The position numbers and the translations under genes were made by a program. DNA of 64,000 nt, from positions 1 to 64,000 of the forward strand of contig CALLBO010000021.1 in the NCBI GenBank assembly GCA_937998875.1, in the 5' to 3' direction. The notes below the pieces were generated by a model, which was given only the letters and a program-made list of their open reading frames with translations, did no database searches and was not told the origin of the DNA. Each line of letters starts with the position of its first letter. Position 1 is the stretch's first letter. Positions 9,443 to 18,188 of this stretch are shown piece after piece. This stretch comes from an uncultured Granulosicoccaceae bacterium. Lineage in GTDB: Bacteria > Pseudomonadota > Gammaproteobacteria > Granulosicoccales > Granulosicoccaceae.

Positions 9443-9901
9443 TTAAGAACTATCCTGTTCCACAACGAGATTAAAAGTTCGCGCCCGGTTGCGAAAACAC
9501 AAGCCGCTGTCGAGTGCACTCTCGCCATCATCGACGAAAACATTCAATTCTATTGTGTAGGTACCCAGCTCGGTCGGTGTACCGTTGAGAATGAACAACT
9601 GGCCTGATTGTGATGTCGAAATTCCGGCCGGCAATGCGCCGCTGACAATTGTGAAGTCATATTCAAATCGACTGTCGAAAGGTTCGTTTTGAACAGATGC
9701 GCTGATAGTTTCCTGATACTCCTGATTTAATGTTGCGGCCGGCAGTGTTCTGGTGGTGAAGTCGGGGCCGTCGTTATCGACACAGTCGATGACCGCATCA
9801 CAACCGGAAACTATTCCGGCCAGGGCGGCAGCGGTGATGATTTTCAAAAGGCCTGTTGGCCTTACCAGGCTGGTTGATCCAGATAGGCTGGGTGATCTCA
9901 T
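9443..9901 (-). CDS. Lipoprotein with a putative Ig-like (He_PIG) domain
   Basis: 152 residues from the ATG at 9901, which has GGAGAAG at good spacing; an in-frame ATG 23 codons earlier gives a poor N-terminus. A signal with lipobox VSGC is followed by one domain containing LPAATLNQEYQETISA, GALPAGISTSQSGQLF and GTPTELGTYTIELNV, the hallmark of cadherin/Ig-like 'putative Ig' repeats that usually mediate adhesion or carbohydrate contact. It converges on the small lipoprotein gene with only 6 bp between stops. Confidence 0.72.
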   Translation of the reverse strand: MRSPSLSGSTSLVRPTGLLKIITAAALAGIVSGCDAVIDCVDNDGPDFTTRTLPAATLNQEYQETISASVQNEPFDSRFEYDFTIVSGALPAGISTSQSGQLFILNGTPTELGTYTIELNVFVDDGESALDSGLCFRNRARTFNLVVEQDSS

Positions 9902-10096
9902 TGATAACTTCTCCTGTGCTTTGCGCGGTGTGTGTTTGATTCCATTCGAGTCACTCTCTGATGGTAGCAAATTTCACTATCTGTCGATCCATAGCGTGAA
10001 ATGTAATCAATCACACTGCCGGCATCACCAAAACTCAGGCGACAAGCCAGCTGCTGCTTTGATACAGTAGGTCAAGACATTCAAGGAAACAACCCC

Positions 10097-11176
10097 ATGC
10101 GTGCAGCGGTTTGTCGTGAGTTTGGAACTCACCTGAGTATTGAAGAAGTCAATCTCGCGGAGCCTGATGAGAATCAGATAGAAGTTACTGTTCGCGCGGT
10201 GGCGATCTGCCACTCGGATATTTTCTTTGCCGACGGCGCCTGGGGTGGTGAGTTGCCGGCGGTGTATGGTCATGAGGCGGCAGGTGTGGTTTCAAAAACG
10301 GGGGCAAATGTCCATGGTCTGTCTGTCGGAGATCACGTCTGTGTAACGCTGATACGCTCTTGTGGTACTTGTGCGGCCTGCACAAAATCCCATACTTCTG
10401 AATGTGATCAGGGATGGGATAAGAACCTTAGTCCCCTGACGGACAGTGACGGAAAACGAATTGTACGGGCAATGAATTGCGGTTCGTTTGCAGAGAAAGT
10501 TGTTGTTGATCCGAGTCAGTGTGCTGTGATTCCGGCTGATGTGCCGTTTGATGTGGCAAGTCTGGTTTCCTGCGGTGTTATTACCGGTGTCGGGGCGGTT
10601 ATAAATACGGCGAACGTTAAGCCCGGTGATAAAGTCGCCGTGATTGGCGCAGGTGGCGTCGGTTTAAATGCAATACAAGGTGCGATGATTGCCGGTGCTT
10701 CCACAATTGTTGCAATAGACTTGCTGAATGAAAAACTGCAGGCAGCTAAAGAATTCGGTGCGACACACGGTATCAATGCAGCAGATGCAGATGTTGCGGG
10801 TAAAGTCAGGGCTTTAACTGATGGTCGTGGTGTTGACTACGTATTTGTTACTGTCGGTGCTCCGGCGGCGTTTCAAAGCGCACCGGAACTACTCGTCAAG
10901 GGTGGGGCAATGGTGATAGTCGGAATGCCACCGGTCGGTACTGTTTTAAACTATGAGCCTATGGATATGGCAGATCGATCAACCCGATATCTCGGATCCA
11001 GTATGGGACAGACCAACGTTGCCCGCGACGTACCGTGGTTATTGGAGCTATACAAGCAGGGCAGGTTAAAGTTAGACGAGCTGATTACGCGACGATGGTC
11101 CTTTGATCAGATTAATGAGGCGATGGAAGATACTAAAAAAGGACTGGCGCGACGCAATGTCATTGTGATGGATTAA
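10097..11176 (+). CDS. Zinc-dependent alcohol dehydrogenase (MDR superfamily)
   Basis: 359 residues. Oxidises an alcohol with NAD(P)+. Catalytic zinc ligand candidates are Cys38 and the His59-Glu60 of GHE; the structural zinc lobe has Cys89, Cys92, Cys95 and Cys103 in the standard spacing. A GAGGVG nucleotide-binding motif lies near 195, with an Asp at the end of the following strand (IVAIDLLNEK), which favours NAD+. The arrangement resembles class III/aryl-alcohol dehydrogenases; a broader substrate cannot be named. ATG preceded by AAGGAAA. Monocistronic, followed by a palindromic repeat element. Confidence 0.88.
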   Translation: MRAAVCREFGTHLSIEEVNLAEPDENQIEVTVRAVAICHSDIFFADGAWGGELPAVYGHEAAGVVSKTGANVHGLSVGDHVCVTLIRSCGTCAACTKSHTSECDQGWDKNLSPLTDSDGKRIVRAMNCGSFAEKVVVDPSQCAVIPADVPFDVASLVSCGVITGVGAVINTANVKPGDKVAVIGAGGVGLNAIQGAMIAGASTIVAIDLLNEKLQAAKEFGATHGINAADADVAGKVRALTDGRGVDYVFVTVGAPAAFQSAPELLVKGGAMVIVGMPPVGTVLNYEPMDMADRSTRYLGSSMGQTNVARDVPWLLELYKQGRLKLDELITRRWSFDQINEAMEDTKKGLARRNVIVMD

Positions 11177-11202
11177 TTGTATCTGTTGTTTCACAGCATC
11201 CA

Positions 11203-11344
11203 CGTAGGGGGATAAGCCCGCACATCCACCAATGTGTAGCATGATATTTGTGTAATTGCCCATTCAATCTGGCGATTTAATCGCTGTTAGTTTTGTAGTG
11301 GTCGTTGCGACAGTTTGGTGGATGCGCAAGCTTATCCCCCTACG
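11203..11344 (+). repeat. Palindromic intergenic element, copy A
   Basis: About 142 bp bounded by CGTAGGGGGATAAG on the left and CTTATCCCCCTACG on the right. The left arm has drifted (AAGCCCGCACATCC instead of AAGCTTGCGCATCC). The middle carries the family core CAATCTGGCGATTTA. It lies between the convergent alcohol dehydrogenase and RIO kinase genes. The tail after the right end (GAAAAATATGGCAA) resembles that of copy F. Confidence 0.9.
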
Positions 11345-11379
11345 AAAAATATGGCAACAGATTAATTTGTTCTACAGTT

Positions 11380-12228
11380 TTAATCATCCTCTCGCATACG
11401 TTCATCGCGTTCTCTTTTTTCTTTATACGCTTCTTTTATCTGTAGCATCACAGAGTCTACATCTGCGGCCTTGTTAACGGCTGTGAATTTTCCGGTCAGT
11501 TTTGTGTCAGGTGTAAGTTTGCCTTTTTCATACAGTGTCCACATTTCAGAGGTGTAGTCACTGCTGAGAACTGCAGGTGCAAATTGACCATAGTATTGAG
11601 TCATGTTTCTGATGTCGCGCTCGAGCATGGTGCGTGCGTGATTGTTGCCGGCAGCATCGACTGCTTGTGGCAAATCGATAATAACCGGGCCTTCTTCATT
11701 AACCAGAACATTGAACTCGGATAGATCACCGTGCACCAGGCCAGCACACAACATCAGCTTTACGTAGTGCATCATGGTTGCGTGATCTTCTAAAGCGAGG
11801 TCTTCAGGAACTGTTACGTCGTTCAGACGGGGAGCAGCCTCACCACTTTGATCAGTGATCAGTTCCATCAACAGCACGCCATCGAAGCAGCCTTGTGGTT
11901 TTGGAACCCGGACACCGGCAGCGGAGAGTTTGTACAGTGCTTCTACTTCAGCGTTGTGCCACTCTTCTTCCTGCTGTGCGCGACCGAATTTTGAGCCTTT
12001 TTCAATCGCGCGCTGACGGCGACTGTTGCGACCTTTGCGTCCTTCGCGATATTGCACTGCCTGCTTGAAGCTTCGTTTTGCTGCATCTTTGTAGACCTTC
12101 GCACAGAGTACTTCGCGACCTGCGCTGACCACGTAAACACTGGCTTCCTTACCGCTCATCAACGGGTAGAGAACCTCATCGACCAGACCATCTTCGATCA
12201 GTGGCAGTAGGCGTTTGGGAGTTTTCAT
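11380..12228 (-). CDS. RIO1-type protein serine kinase
   Basis: 282 residues, an atypical protein kinase. It has the short RIO ATP loop with GKEASVY at 27-33, the lysine of AKVYK (Lys44), the catalytic loop LVHGDLSEFNVL with Asp168, and the metal-binding IIDLPQAVD with Asp185. The basic stretch between 58 and 85 is the flexible loop typical of RIO1. In eukaryotes and archaea RIO1 acts in small ribosomal subunit maturation; bacterial members are known but their targets are not established. A short charged C-terminal tail follows. Sits alone, facing the alcohol dehydrogenase gene. Confidence 0.9.
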   Translation of the reverse strand: MKTPKRLLPLIEDGLVDEVLYPLMSGKEASVYVVSAGREVLCAKVYKDAAKRSFKQAVQYREGRKGRNSRRQRAIEKGSKFGRAQQEEEWHNAEVEALYKLSAAGVRVPKPQGCFDGVLLMELITDQSGEAAPRLNDVTVPEDLALEDHATMMHYVKLMLCAGLVHGDLSEFNVLVNEEGPVIIDLPQAVDAAGNNHARTMLERDIRNMTQYYGQFAPAVLSSDYTSEMWTLYEKGKLTPDTKLTGKFTAVNKAADVDSVMLQIKEAYKEKRERDERMREDD

Positions 12229-12467
12229 TGTTAAATCAGTTCGGCAGGTGCACGAAGTTTGGTGTCTGTGAAAAAATAGTCAATAGCAAGGGCCGCCAAA
12301 GCGGTGCATCCCAAGTGTTTTTCCGCTAGCGAAGCCACAATGGCCTCCTATAGTGACGAGATTGTAAAGTCGAATCAGTCACACGGAAAGTTTGAATCAA
12401 TCGGCGGAGTCTCCGGAAGCCTGTCGCTAAACTGCCGCATCTTGAGACGTAAACCGGAATGTAACCC

Positions 12468-13667
12468 TTGATCACACGAATTTTTTCAAAAGTATGCGCT
12501 GGTGAGCTGACAGGCAATCGGTTTTGTGCAACGGCGATCCTGTTGGGAAGCATGTTGCTGGCACTACCGGGTCATGCGCAGGTGTGCGAAGACACCGATG
12601 GTGATGGCTGGGGATGGGATGGTACTAGCTCTTGTTTGGTAGAGGCTGCGAATTCGGACTCCGGCAATAACGGCAGTAATGGTGAGTCCGTCTGCGTGGA
12701 CAGCGACGGGGATGGCTACGGCTGGGATGGTACTGCCACGTGTGTAGTCGGAGCTCAGTCCCAGGGAGGGAATAACCAGGCAGAGGCAGGAAATAGCAAT
12801 GCTGGTGCCTGTGTTGACAGTGATGGTGACGGGTGGGGCTGGAATGGTAGGGAATCCTGTCAAATGAGCCCGGCTAGCGACACATCTACGGATTCACCCG
12901 AAGAAGAGCAACAGGATTTACCAGTGCCCCTGCCGCCAGCTCCCGCCAACTCCGATTTTGACTCTAGTCGAGATCTCGTGGCACTGCATTTTGATCATGC
13001 TCCCGATCGTGATGACGGGCATGCTGCGGTGGCGGCACTGATGGTTACTGACCGGTTACAATTGAACGTGCAGGTCGTTGCAGGCACCTACGGTGTTTAC
13101 AGTCGCGATCGATATGATGGTGCGTCTGAGTCACTAATGTCGTCTGTCTGGGGCAGTGCGTGGCTCAACGCACACAGCGATCGGGAAGGTTCAGTTGCTG
13201 CCGCGGTAAACCGGTGGACGGCAATTCTCGCTGCTGGTGGCAACGTCTGGGTTGCCGAAGGTGGTACTTCGGATTTCACAGCAGCCGTGGTAGCAAGGAT
13301 CAATGCCAATCACTCTGAGTTTAATACCAGACAGCGTATCCATGTGATTCAGCACAGTGACTGGAACGAAGATCATTCGCTTGCTACTGATCTCAACTAC
13401 GTTAGAAACAACACCCGCTATGTGAAAATTGCGGACGGTAACAATCCCAACGCTACTGCAGATCTCCGATTTGAAAGCCATAATAACGGTGCATTTGTAT
13501 CGAGAGCTCAGTCCGGTCGATACGCAAGCGAGTGGGGTGTTGCATTCAATTATCTGTCTCCAGGTGAGAAACTGGATTTCTCAGACACCGTAGAGCTGCT
13601 TCACATTGTCGGGTTGGGCGCCAGCGTTATTAGTGACGTAAACGACTTTGGAGACTACTTCTTTTAA
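12468..13667 (+). CDS. Secreted protein with three CxDxDGDGWGW repeats and a nucleoside hydrolase-like C-terminal domain
   Basis: 399 residues from a TTG start. The signal peptide appears to end near GHAQ (35-38). Three Cys-to-Cys repeats of 17 residues follow at 40-56, 76-92 and 115-131, each with DGDG(W/Y)GW(D/N)G, separated by Gly/Asn/Ser linkers. After an acidic Pro linker (to ~165) comes a ~230-residue domain that opens with FDHAPDRDDGHAAVAAL, an Asp cluster reminiscent of the calcium site of inosine/uridine nucleoside hydrolases; the later HVIQHSDWNEDH segment could be another active-site strand. That fold assignment is inference. The repeats look like small Ca2+- or carbohydrate-binding units (compare the GWGW core of CBM10). 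Related proteins lie at 44553 and 47728. Confidence 0.75.
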   Translation: MITRIFSKVCAGELTGNRFCATAILLGSMLLALPGHAQVCEDTDGDGWGWDGTSSCLVEAANSDSGNNGSNGESVCVDSDGDGYGWDGTATCVVGAQSQGGNNQAEAGNSNAGACVDSDGDGWGWNGRESCQMSPASDTSTDSPEEEQQDLPVPLPPAPANSDFDSSRDLVALHFDHAPDRDDGHAAVAALMVTDRLQLNVQVVAGTYGVYSRDRYDGASESLMSSVWGSAWLNAHSDREGSVAAAVNRWTAILAAGGNVWVAEGGTSDFTAAVVARINANHSEFNTRQRIHVIQHSDWNEDHSLATDLNYVRNNTRYVKIADGNNPNATADLRFESHNNGAFVSRAQSGRYASEWGVAFNYLSPGEKLDFSDTVELLHIVGLGASVISDVNDFGDYFF

Positions 13668-13819
13668 AAAAACTGTGCACCTGTAGCGACATTGCGATAT
13701 GAACTGATTAACATTCGGTAAAGTCACTGTAAATTTTATGTGAATCCCGGGTTTCACACCCAATGTTGCAGGGTGGGGTGTGCTATAAATGTCGCTGGTT
13801 TCTCTTTGCTTAATTACTT

Positions 13820-14707
13820 ATGGGCGCAATTCATGAACTGCGTGAGGAATACCGGTTCTACCAGGTCAAGCATCCAGAGTATCGCTGGCTGTTTCTAATC
13901 GTTGATCTTGCCAGTCTGCTGTTAAAGCTGGCTCTTTTCAGCGGGTTGCTGTTTTTGTGTTGGTATCTTATCAGCCGTGGTCCTGAATCCGGGTTTTCCG
14001 ATTTGTCTGGTGCTACCAAAGCACCGGCAGTGAACTCGACGCTTCAAGCAGCTGAATCTTCATCTCCTGAATTGACGGATGAGCGGATTGCGCTACTGCG
14101 TCAGATCGCTGGAAAGGATTCACTGACAGCTGCGGTTGAAGCAGCTGCGACTGATAAAGTGGTAACTACCGATACTGTATCCAGTGAGGCATTGCTAGGG
14201 CTAGCGGTCTCTAACTCAAAGGAAGATATTTTTATAGCTTCTGCTGACGGACTACCGCCGTTGGTACGGGTTGAAACGCTAGAAGACACAACGGTTACTC
14301 CGCGCTACATTGAAACCGATGATATCCCGACGGTATACACCGCCCCATCTGCAACCGAGACGATTGAGTTTGCTGATAACGTGTATGTACCTGCTGACGC
14401 CAGGAACGGCAAATGGGTTTTGCGGCAGGATGCGGGCGACTATACGATGCAGTTAGCTTTGACCGCTAATGTAGAGTTTCTTGATTATTTTGCTCGAGGG
14501 TTGCCTGAGGAATACACTGCGGCAATCTATCCGGAAAGGCAGACCACCAGCGGTCAGATCCAATACAGTCTGAGTGCCGGGAGCTTTTCAACCAAACGAG
14601 AAGCCGAAGCGGCGTTAGCAACGCTTTCCGAGCAGCTCAAGCGATATGGAGCTCATGTCAGGGCATTTAAAGAAATTCACGACAACACATCAGAATTTCT
14701 CCAGTAG
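13820..14707 (+). CDS. SPOR-domain membrane protein
   Basis: 295 residues. A short cytoplasmic N-terminus, one transmembrane helix at about 23-52, a Ser/Thr/Ala-rich periplasmic linker to about 190, then a SPOR-like domain at 250-285 (YSLSAGSFSTKREAEAALA, then LKRYGAHVRAF). SPOR domains bind denuded peptidoglycan glycan strands and often mark division or cell-pole proteins. A second small domain (WVLRQDAGDYTMQLALTA, 198-216) may be a degenerate SPOR copy, since 'YTMQLAL' fits the first strand of that fold. Followed by the lipase-like gene after 30 bp, probably co-transcribed. Confidence 0.7.
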   Translation: MGAIHELREEYRFYQVKHPEYRWLFLIVDLASLLLKLALFSGLLFLCWYLISRGPESGFSDLSGATKAPAVNSTLQAAESSSPELTDERIALLRQIAGKDSLTAAVEAAATDKVVTTDTVSSEALLGLAVSNSKEDIFIASADGLPPLVRVETLEDTTVTPRYIETDDIPTVYTAPSATETIEFADNVYVPADARNGKWVLRQDAGDYTMQLALTANVEFLDYFARGLPEEYTAAIYPERQTTSGQIQYSLSAGSFSTKREAEAALATLSEQLKRYGAHVRAFKEIHDNTSEFLQ

Positions 14708-14737
14708 CATCGGTTTGAATCACAGCGTCTGGTAGTC

Positions 14738-15451
14738 ATGCTAATGCACTGTCGAATAGTGGCAGTAACCGTCGGATTAGTTTTTACAGCGCTCAGCCAC
14801 CCGGTTATCGCCTCTGACTGTGTGGTGCTTTTGCATGGGCTGGCACGTACATCCGCTTCGATGAATAAGCTGATCGAACCCCTGGAACAGTTGGGGCATC
14901 AGGTTATCAATGTTGATTACCCATCCAGAAAAAAGCCAGTCGAAGAACTATCAACGCTTGCAGTGAAAGAGATGGGTTACGACAACTGTAATGCGGGTAG
15001 CACAGTGCATTTCGTTACCCACTCAATGGGTGGAATACTGACCCGCCACCATCTTGAGCGAAACGAGCTGCCGCAACTTGGCCGTGTAGTGATGATGGCA
15101 CCTCCAAATCAAGGCAGTGAAGTAGTAGATAACCTGCGAGATGTCCCGGGCTTTAAGCTACTCAATGGTAAAGCCGGTTTACAGCTCGGCACTGATGCGA
15201 ACAGTATCCCTGCTAACCTGGGGCCGGTTGAGTTCGATCTCGGGGTCATTGCGGGTAACAAGACAATCAATTTGTTGCTGTCTCAATATCTTCCCAATCC
15301 GGATGATGGAAAAGTGTCTGTAGCAAGCACCAAAGTTGAAGGTATGAATGACCACATCGTGTTGCCTGTTAATCACGCGCTAATGATGCGATCTAAAAAA
15401 GTGATTGCTCAGGTTTTGTATTATCTTGAACATGGCCGGTTTGACCGTTAG
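14738..15451 (+). CDS. Secreted alpha/beta hydrolase (lipase/PGAP1-like)
   Basis: 237 residues with a signal peptide ending near VIAS (residues 23-26). The oxyanion motif VVLLHGLARTS is at 29-39 and the nucleophile elbow FVTHSMGG places Ser96. Late Asp and His residues (GMNDHIVLPVNH) supply a plausible triad. The fold resembles triacylglycerol lipases and PGAP1-like esterases acting in the periplasm. The substrate is unknown. ATG at 14738 or six bases later; both leave the signal peptide intact. Confidence 0.82.
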   Translation: MLMHCRIVAVTVGLVFTALSHPVIASDCVVLLHGLARTSASMNKLIEPLEQLGHQVINVDYPSRKKPVEELSTLAVKEMGYDNCNAGSTVHFVTHSMGGILTRHHLERNELPQLGRVVMMAPPNQGSEVVDNLRDVPGFKLLNGKAGLQLGTDANSIPANLGPVEFDLGVIAGNKTINLLLSQYLPNPDDGKVSVASTKVEGMNDHIVLPVNHALMMRSKKVIAQVLYYLEHGRFDR

Positions 15452-15454
15452 CGT

Positions 15455-15498
15455 CGGTTGCGTCAGTTTGGTGGATGAGCTGTCGCTTATGTCCTACG
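15455..15498 (+). repeat. Partial copy (right end only) of the palindromic element
   Basis: GCGTCAGTTTGGTGGATGAG followed by CTGTCGCTTATGTCCTACG matches the right arm of copy B just downstream (15700-15737). The similarity continues past the end (GAAAATATACxCATCA), so a right-hand fragment with its flank seems to have been duplicated. No left arm is present. Confidence 0.75.
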
Positions 15499-15592
15499 AA
15501 AATATACCCATCATCACTACTTGCATTTCGACAACCGGTTTAATGTGGTTCTCTGTTGCACAAGTATCGATCATATATTCTTAAGAGCATCT

Positions 15593-15737
15593 CGTAGGGG
15601 GATAAGCTTGCGCATCCACCGATGTGCAGCACTTCAAAGACATAATTACTCTAATATTCTAACGATCTATTCGCTGTAAATTTGTAGCGTTCGTTTTGGC
15701 AGTTCGGTGGATGCGCTGTCGCTTATGCCCCCCTACG
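15593..15737 (+). repeat. Palindromic intergenic element, copy B
   Basis: About 145 bp from CGTAGGGGGATAAGCTTGCG to GCTTATGCCCCCCTACG. The right arm is of the second subtype (GCTGTCGCTTATGCC rather than GCAAGCTTATCC), so the arms pair imperfectly with a three-base bulge. It lies between the convergent lipase-like and coiled-coil/HhH genes. The rest of the 347-bp gap holds only the partial copy upstream. Confidence 0.92.
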
Positions 15738-15798
15738 AAAATATACTCATCACCACCACGGGCATTATTTGCGTGTCTAGCGTCTATTATCTTCACGT

Positions 15799-18117
15799 CT
15801 AACGACTGGAGGCAGCCTGATTTAAAAACGTGCGGCGAGTAGGGCGTTCATTGTGGTTGGGAAATTGTTTAACCAGAGATTTGGCCTGAGCAACCCACTG
15901 TTCACGAGTAATCCTGCCCGGAAAATCCAGTGCTTCATCGATCGTCTTTATGTCTTTTGCTTTTAACGAAGCGAGTTGCTCCCACGATTTGATGCCATAC
16001 CGGTTAAGAGATTTCTCTATCACCGGGCCAACGCCGTTGATTACCTGAAGGTCATCACGGTGAGCGGATCCCGGTGTGCCTAATTTTGTCTGCCCTGTTT
16101 GCCAATCGTTTTTCGCCGCTTTGGCTTTGTCCGGTTTCTTGTTGGATTTAGCTTTCTTACCAATTGGCTCATGACCGTTGCGCATAATTGCTTTAGCCTG
16201 TGCAACCCATTCATCACGGACTATGCGTCCTGAAAAATCGACAAGTTGCTGATCAACAAGTTTTATATCCGATGCTTTCAACGTTGCCAGCTGCTCCCAG
16301 CTTGTTATACCGAGGTGGTTCAGTACTTTTTCAATCTTCGGCCCAATGCCGTTAATTGCGGTGAGATCATCTTTGTGATCGCAGCCAGGTGTGCCGATTT
16401 TTGTTTCACCTTTCTGCCATGAATGCTTGTTTTTGTTTGATCGAGACTTTTTTTTCCCCAGCTTGAGTTTTACCTCGAGTTGCTCAATGCGTTTTTCTTT
16501 TTCAGCAACTGTAGTTTTTAGTTTGTTGATTTGTGCAACGCTTATTGGTGTAACCTGAGACGACGGGTTTATTGTCTCAATCCGGGCTGCCAGCTGATTG
16601 TTTCGGGCTCTGGCATTGTTGAGCTGTGTTGTCACCGCTGATAGCTTTTCCCGGTTTTCTTCAAGCTCCCGATTATATCTTGCTGTATCTTCTTCGCGCT
16701 GCTTTGATAGCTGTGCTGTTAAATCTTTAATCTGGTTATTCAGCTGAGTGATGTTTGTTTTAGCCTGATCCAGTTGTTCTGTGGCGTTATCAGCCTTTTC
16801 AAGTAGCTGCTGTTTTTCTTTGTCAGTTGCTGAGTCAGATGATTTTTCCCTTTCCTGTTCAAGGTTTGATTGCAATTGCTCAACGCGCGTTCTAAGCGCC
16901 GTGATCTTCTGCTCTCGGGCCTCACGAACCGCCACGGTGCTGGCTTTAAAGCTTCTGAACTTCTGTGCGAGCGTTTCGAGCTCGGTGCTGGTGTCTTCCG
17001 TCTGCTGAGCTTTTACGGCATCGAGGCGCTCTTCAAGTTGCTTAATTTTCTCAATGGCGGTATCGCGCTCAGTTGTAACAGTCTCTGTCTGTTTGAGCTT
17101 CTGCTGTAGCTCGTTGTATTGCCTGGTTTGCTGTTCAGCGTGAGTGGATTTATCCAGCAATCGCTGCTCCAGTTGGTTGTTTTCCGCGCTGGCCGCTTCC
17201 AGCTTTGATTGTAATGCGTGTTGGTCTTCTGCATTTGTGCGCTTCAGCTCCGTGAGCTGTGTTCGTGTCTGATCCGCATCAGCAGTGACCTTGTGAAGTT
17301 TCTGTTCAATCTCGGTTTTTTCAGTTGCCAATAGATCAAGTTTGGTCTGCAGTGAAATCAGTTCGTCCTTATTTTGAGCATCGCTCAGTTGTTTCGATTG
17401 TTCTTCCAATTGCGATTTTAGAGATTCAACTTCACTGCAGCTATTCTTGACATTATTCTTGGCCGCCAGTAGTTCATCAGCCTGTCTTTCGATTGTGTCT
17501 TCCAGTGTTTTAGCATGGGTTTTGAGCTCCACTGCAGTATTACTGTGTAGACTGGCTTCTTTTGTGGCATGCTTTAATTGATCTGCGAGTTGGGATTTTT
17601 CTACTGTTAGCAGGGATAGTTTTTCCTGAAGCTTATTCAACTCTTCTGCTTCGACGTTGGTTTCTGCGATATTGAGTTTGTCGTTAGCTAATTTAAGTTC
17701 TTCGCGTAATCGCTTTATGTCTTTTTTAGATTGTTTAAGCTCGTTGCTCTGGCTGTCTACGGTGTTTAGCAGATTGGTAGATCGAAATTCAAGTTCCTGG
17801 ATCTTATTGGCACTTTGTTTTTCACGCTGCAACGCACTTTGGCGAGACTCTTCGGTCTGTTCGGATTTATCGCTGTCTTGGCTGGCCTGACTCTGAAGTG
17901 TGGCTTCAAGTTGCTCAGCTCTTCGTTGGTTAGCATCAGCTTCCTCCTGAAGTGCACCAAATCTCAGTACATCTGCAGCGCTCATTTTTCCCTGATTGTT
18001 CCATTCTGTCTGGCTTATTGAACGCCTTCTCCAGCGCCAGAATAACCAGCCAGCACCGAGGCCGGTTAGAAATGCGAGGCAAAGTGGTAATGTAATTTCC
18101 AGAAGTACCCAGATCAT
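15799..18117 (-). CDS. Membrane-anchored coiled-coil protein with two C-terminal helix-hairpin-helix domains
   Basis: 772 residues. One transmembrane helix at 7-28 (LPLCLAFLTGLGAGWLFWRW), then about 500 residues of Gln/Glu/Lys/Leu-rich heptad coiled coil. A basic linker leads to two copies of one module: W(Q)xGxTKxGTPGxxHxDDL plus a helix-hairpin-helix unit at about 582-640 (INGIGPKIEKVLNHLGITSW) and again at about 687-745 (INGVGPVIEKSLNRYGIKSW). These modules match the 'predicted 5' DNA nuclease, flap endonuclease-1-like' domain (COG3743-type); no nuclease residues are visible, so DNA binding or protein contact is more likely. It follows the OmpA/BON gene by 71 bp and probably forms an operon with it, suggesting an envelope-to-nucleoid tether. 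That role is inference. Confidence 0.8.
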   Translation of the reverse strand: MIWVLLEITLPLCLAFLTGLGAGWLFWRWRRRSISQTEWNNQGKMSAADVLRFGALQEEADANQRRAEQLEATLQSQASQDSDKSEQTEESRQSALQREKQSANKIQELEFRSTNLLNTVDSQSNELKQSKKDIKRLREELKLANDKLNIAETNVEAEELNKLQEKLSLLTVEKSQLADQLKHATKEASLHSNTAVELKTHAKTLEDTIERQADELLAAKNNVKNSCSEVESLKSQLEEQSKQLSDAQNKDELISLQTKLDLLATEKTEIEQKLHKVTADADQTRTQLTELKRTNAEDQHALQSKLEAASAENNQLEQRLLDKSTHAEQQTRQYNELQQKLKQTETVTTERDTAIEKIKQLEERLDAVKAQQTEDTSTELETLAQKFRSFKASTVAVREAREQKITALRTRVEQLQSNLEQEREKSSDSATDKEKQQLLEKADNATEQLDQAKTNITQLNNQIKDLTAQLSKQREEDTARYNRELEENREKLSAVTTQLNNARARNNQLAARIETINPSSQVTPISVAQINKLKTTVAEKEKRIEQLEVKLKLGKKKSRSNKNKHSWQKGETKIGTPGCDHKDDLTAINGIGPKIEKVLNHLGITSWEQLATLKASDIKLVDQQLVDFSGRIVRDEWVAQAKAIMRNGHEPIGKKAKSNKKPDKAKAAKNDWQTGQTKLGTPGSAHRDDLQVINGVGPVIEKSLNRYGIKSWEQLASLKAKDIKTIDEALDFPGRITREQWVAQAKSLVKQFPNHNERPTRRTFLNQAASSR

Positions 18118-18188
18118 TTTATTTTCACTCGAAAAATAGTGCGGTTACTAAAAGTTTTGCAGTTGTGAGAATAGACATGTTGCGCTTG

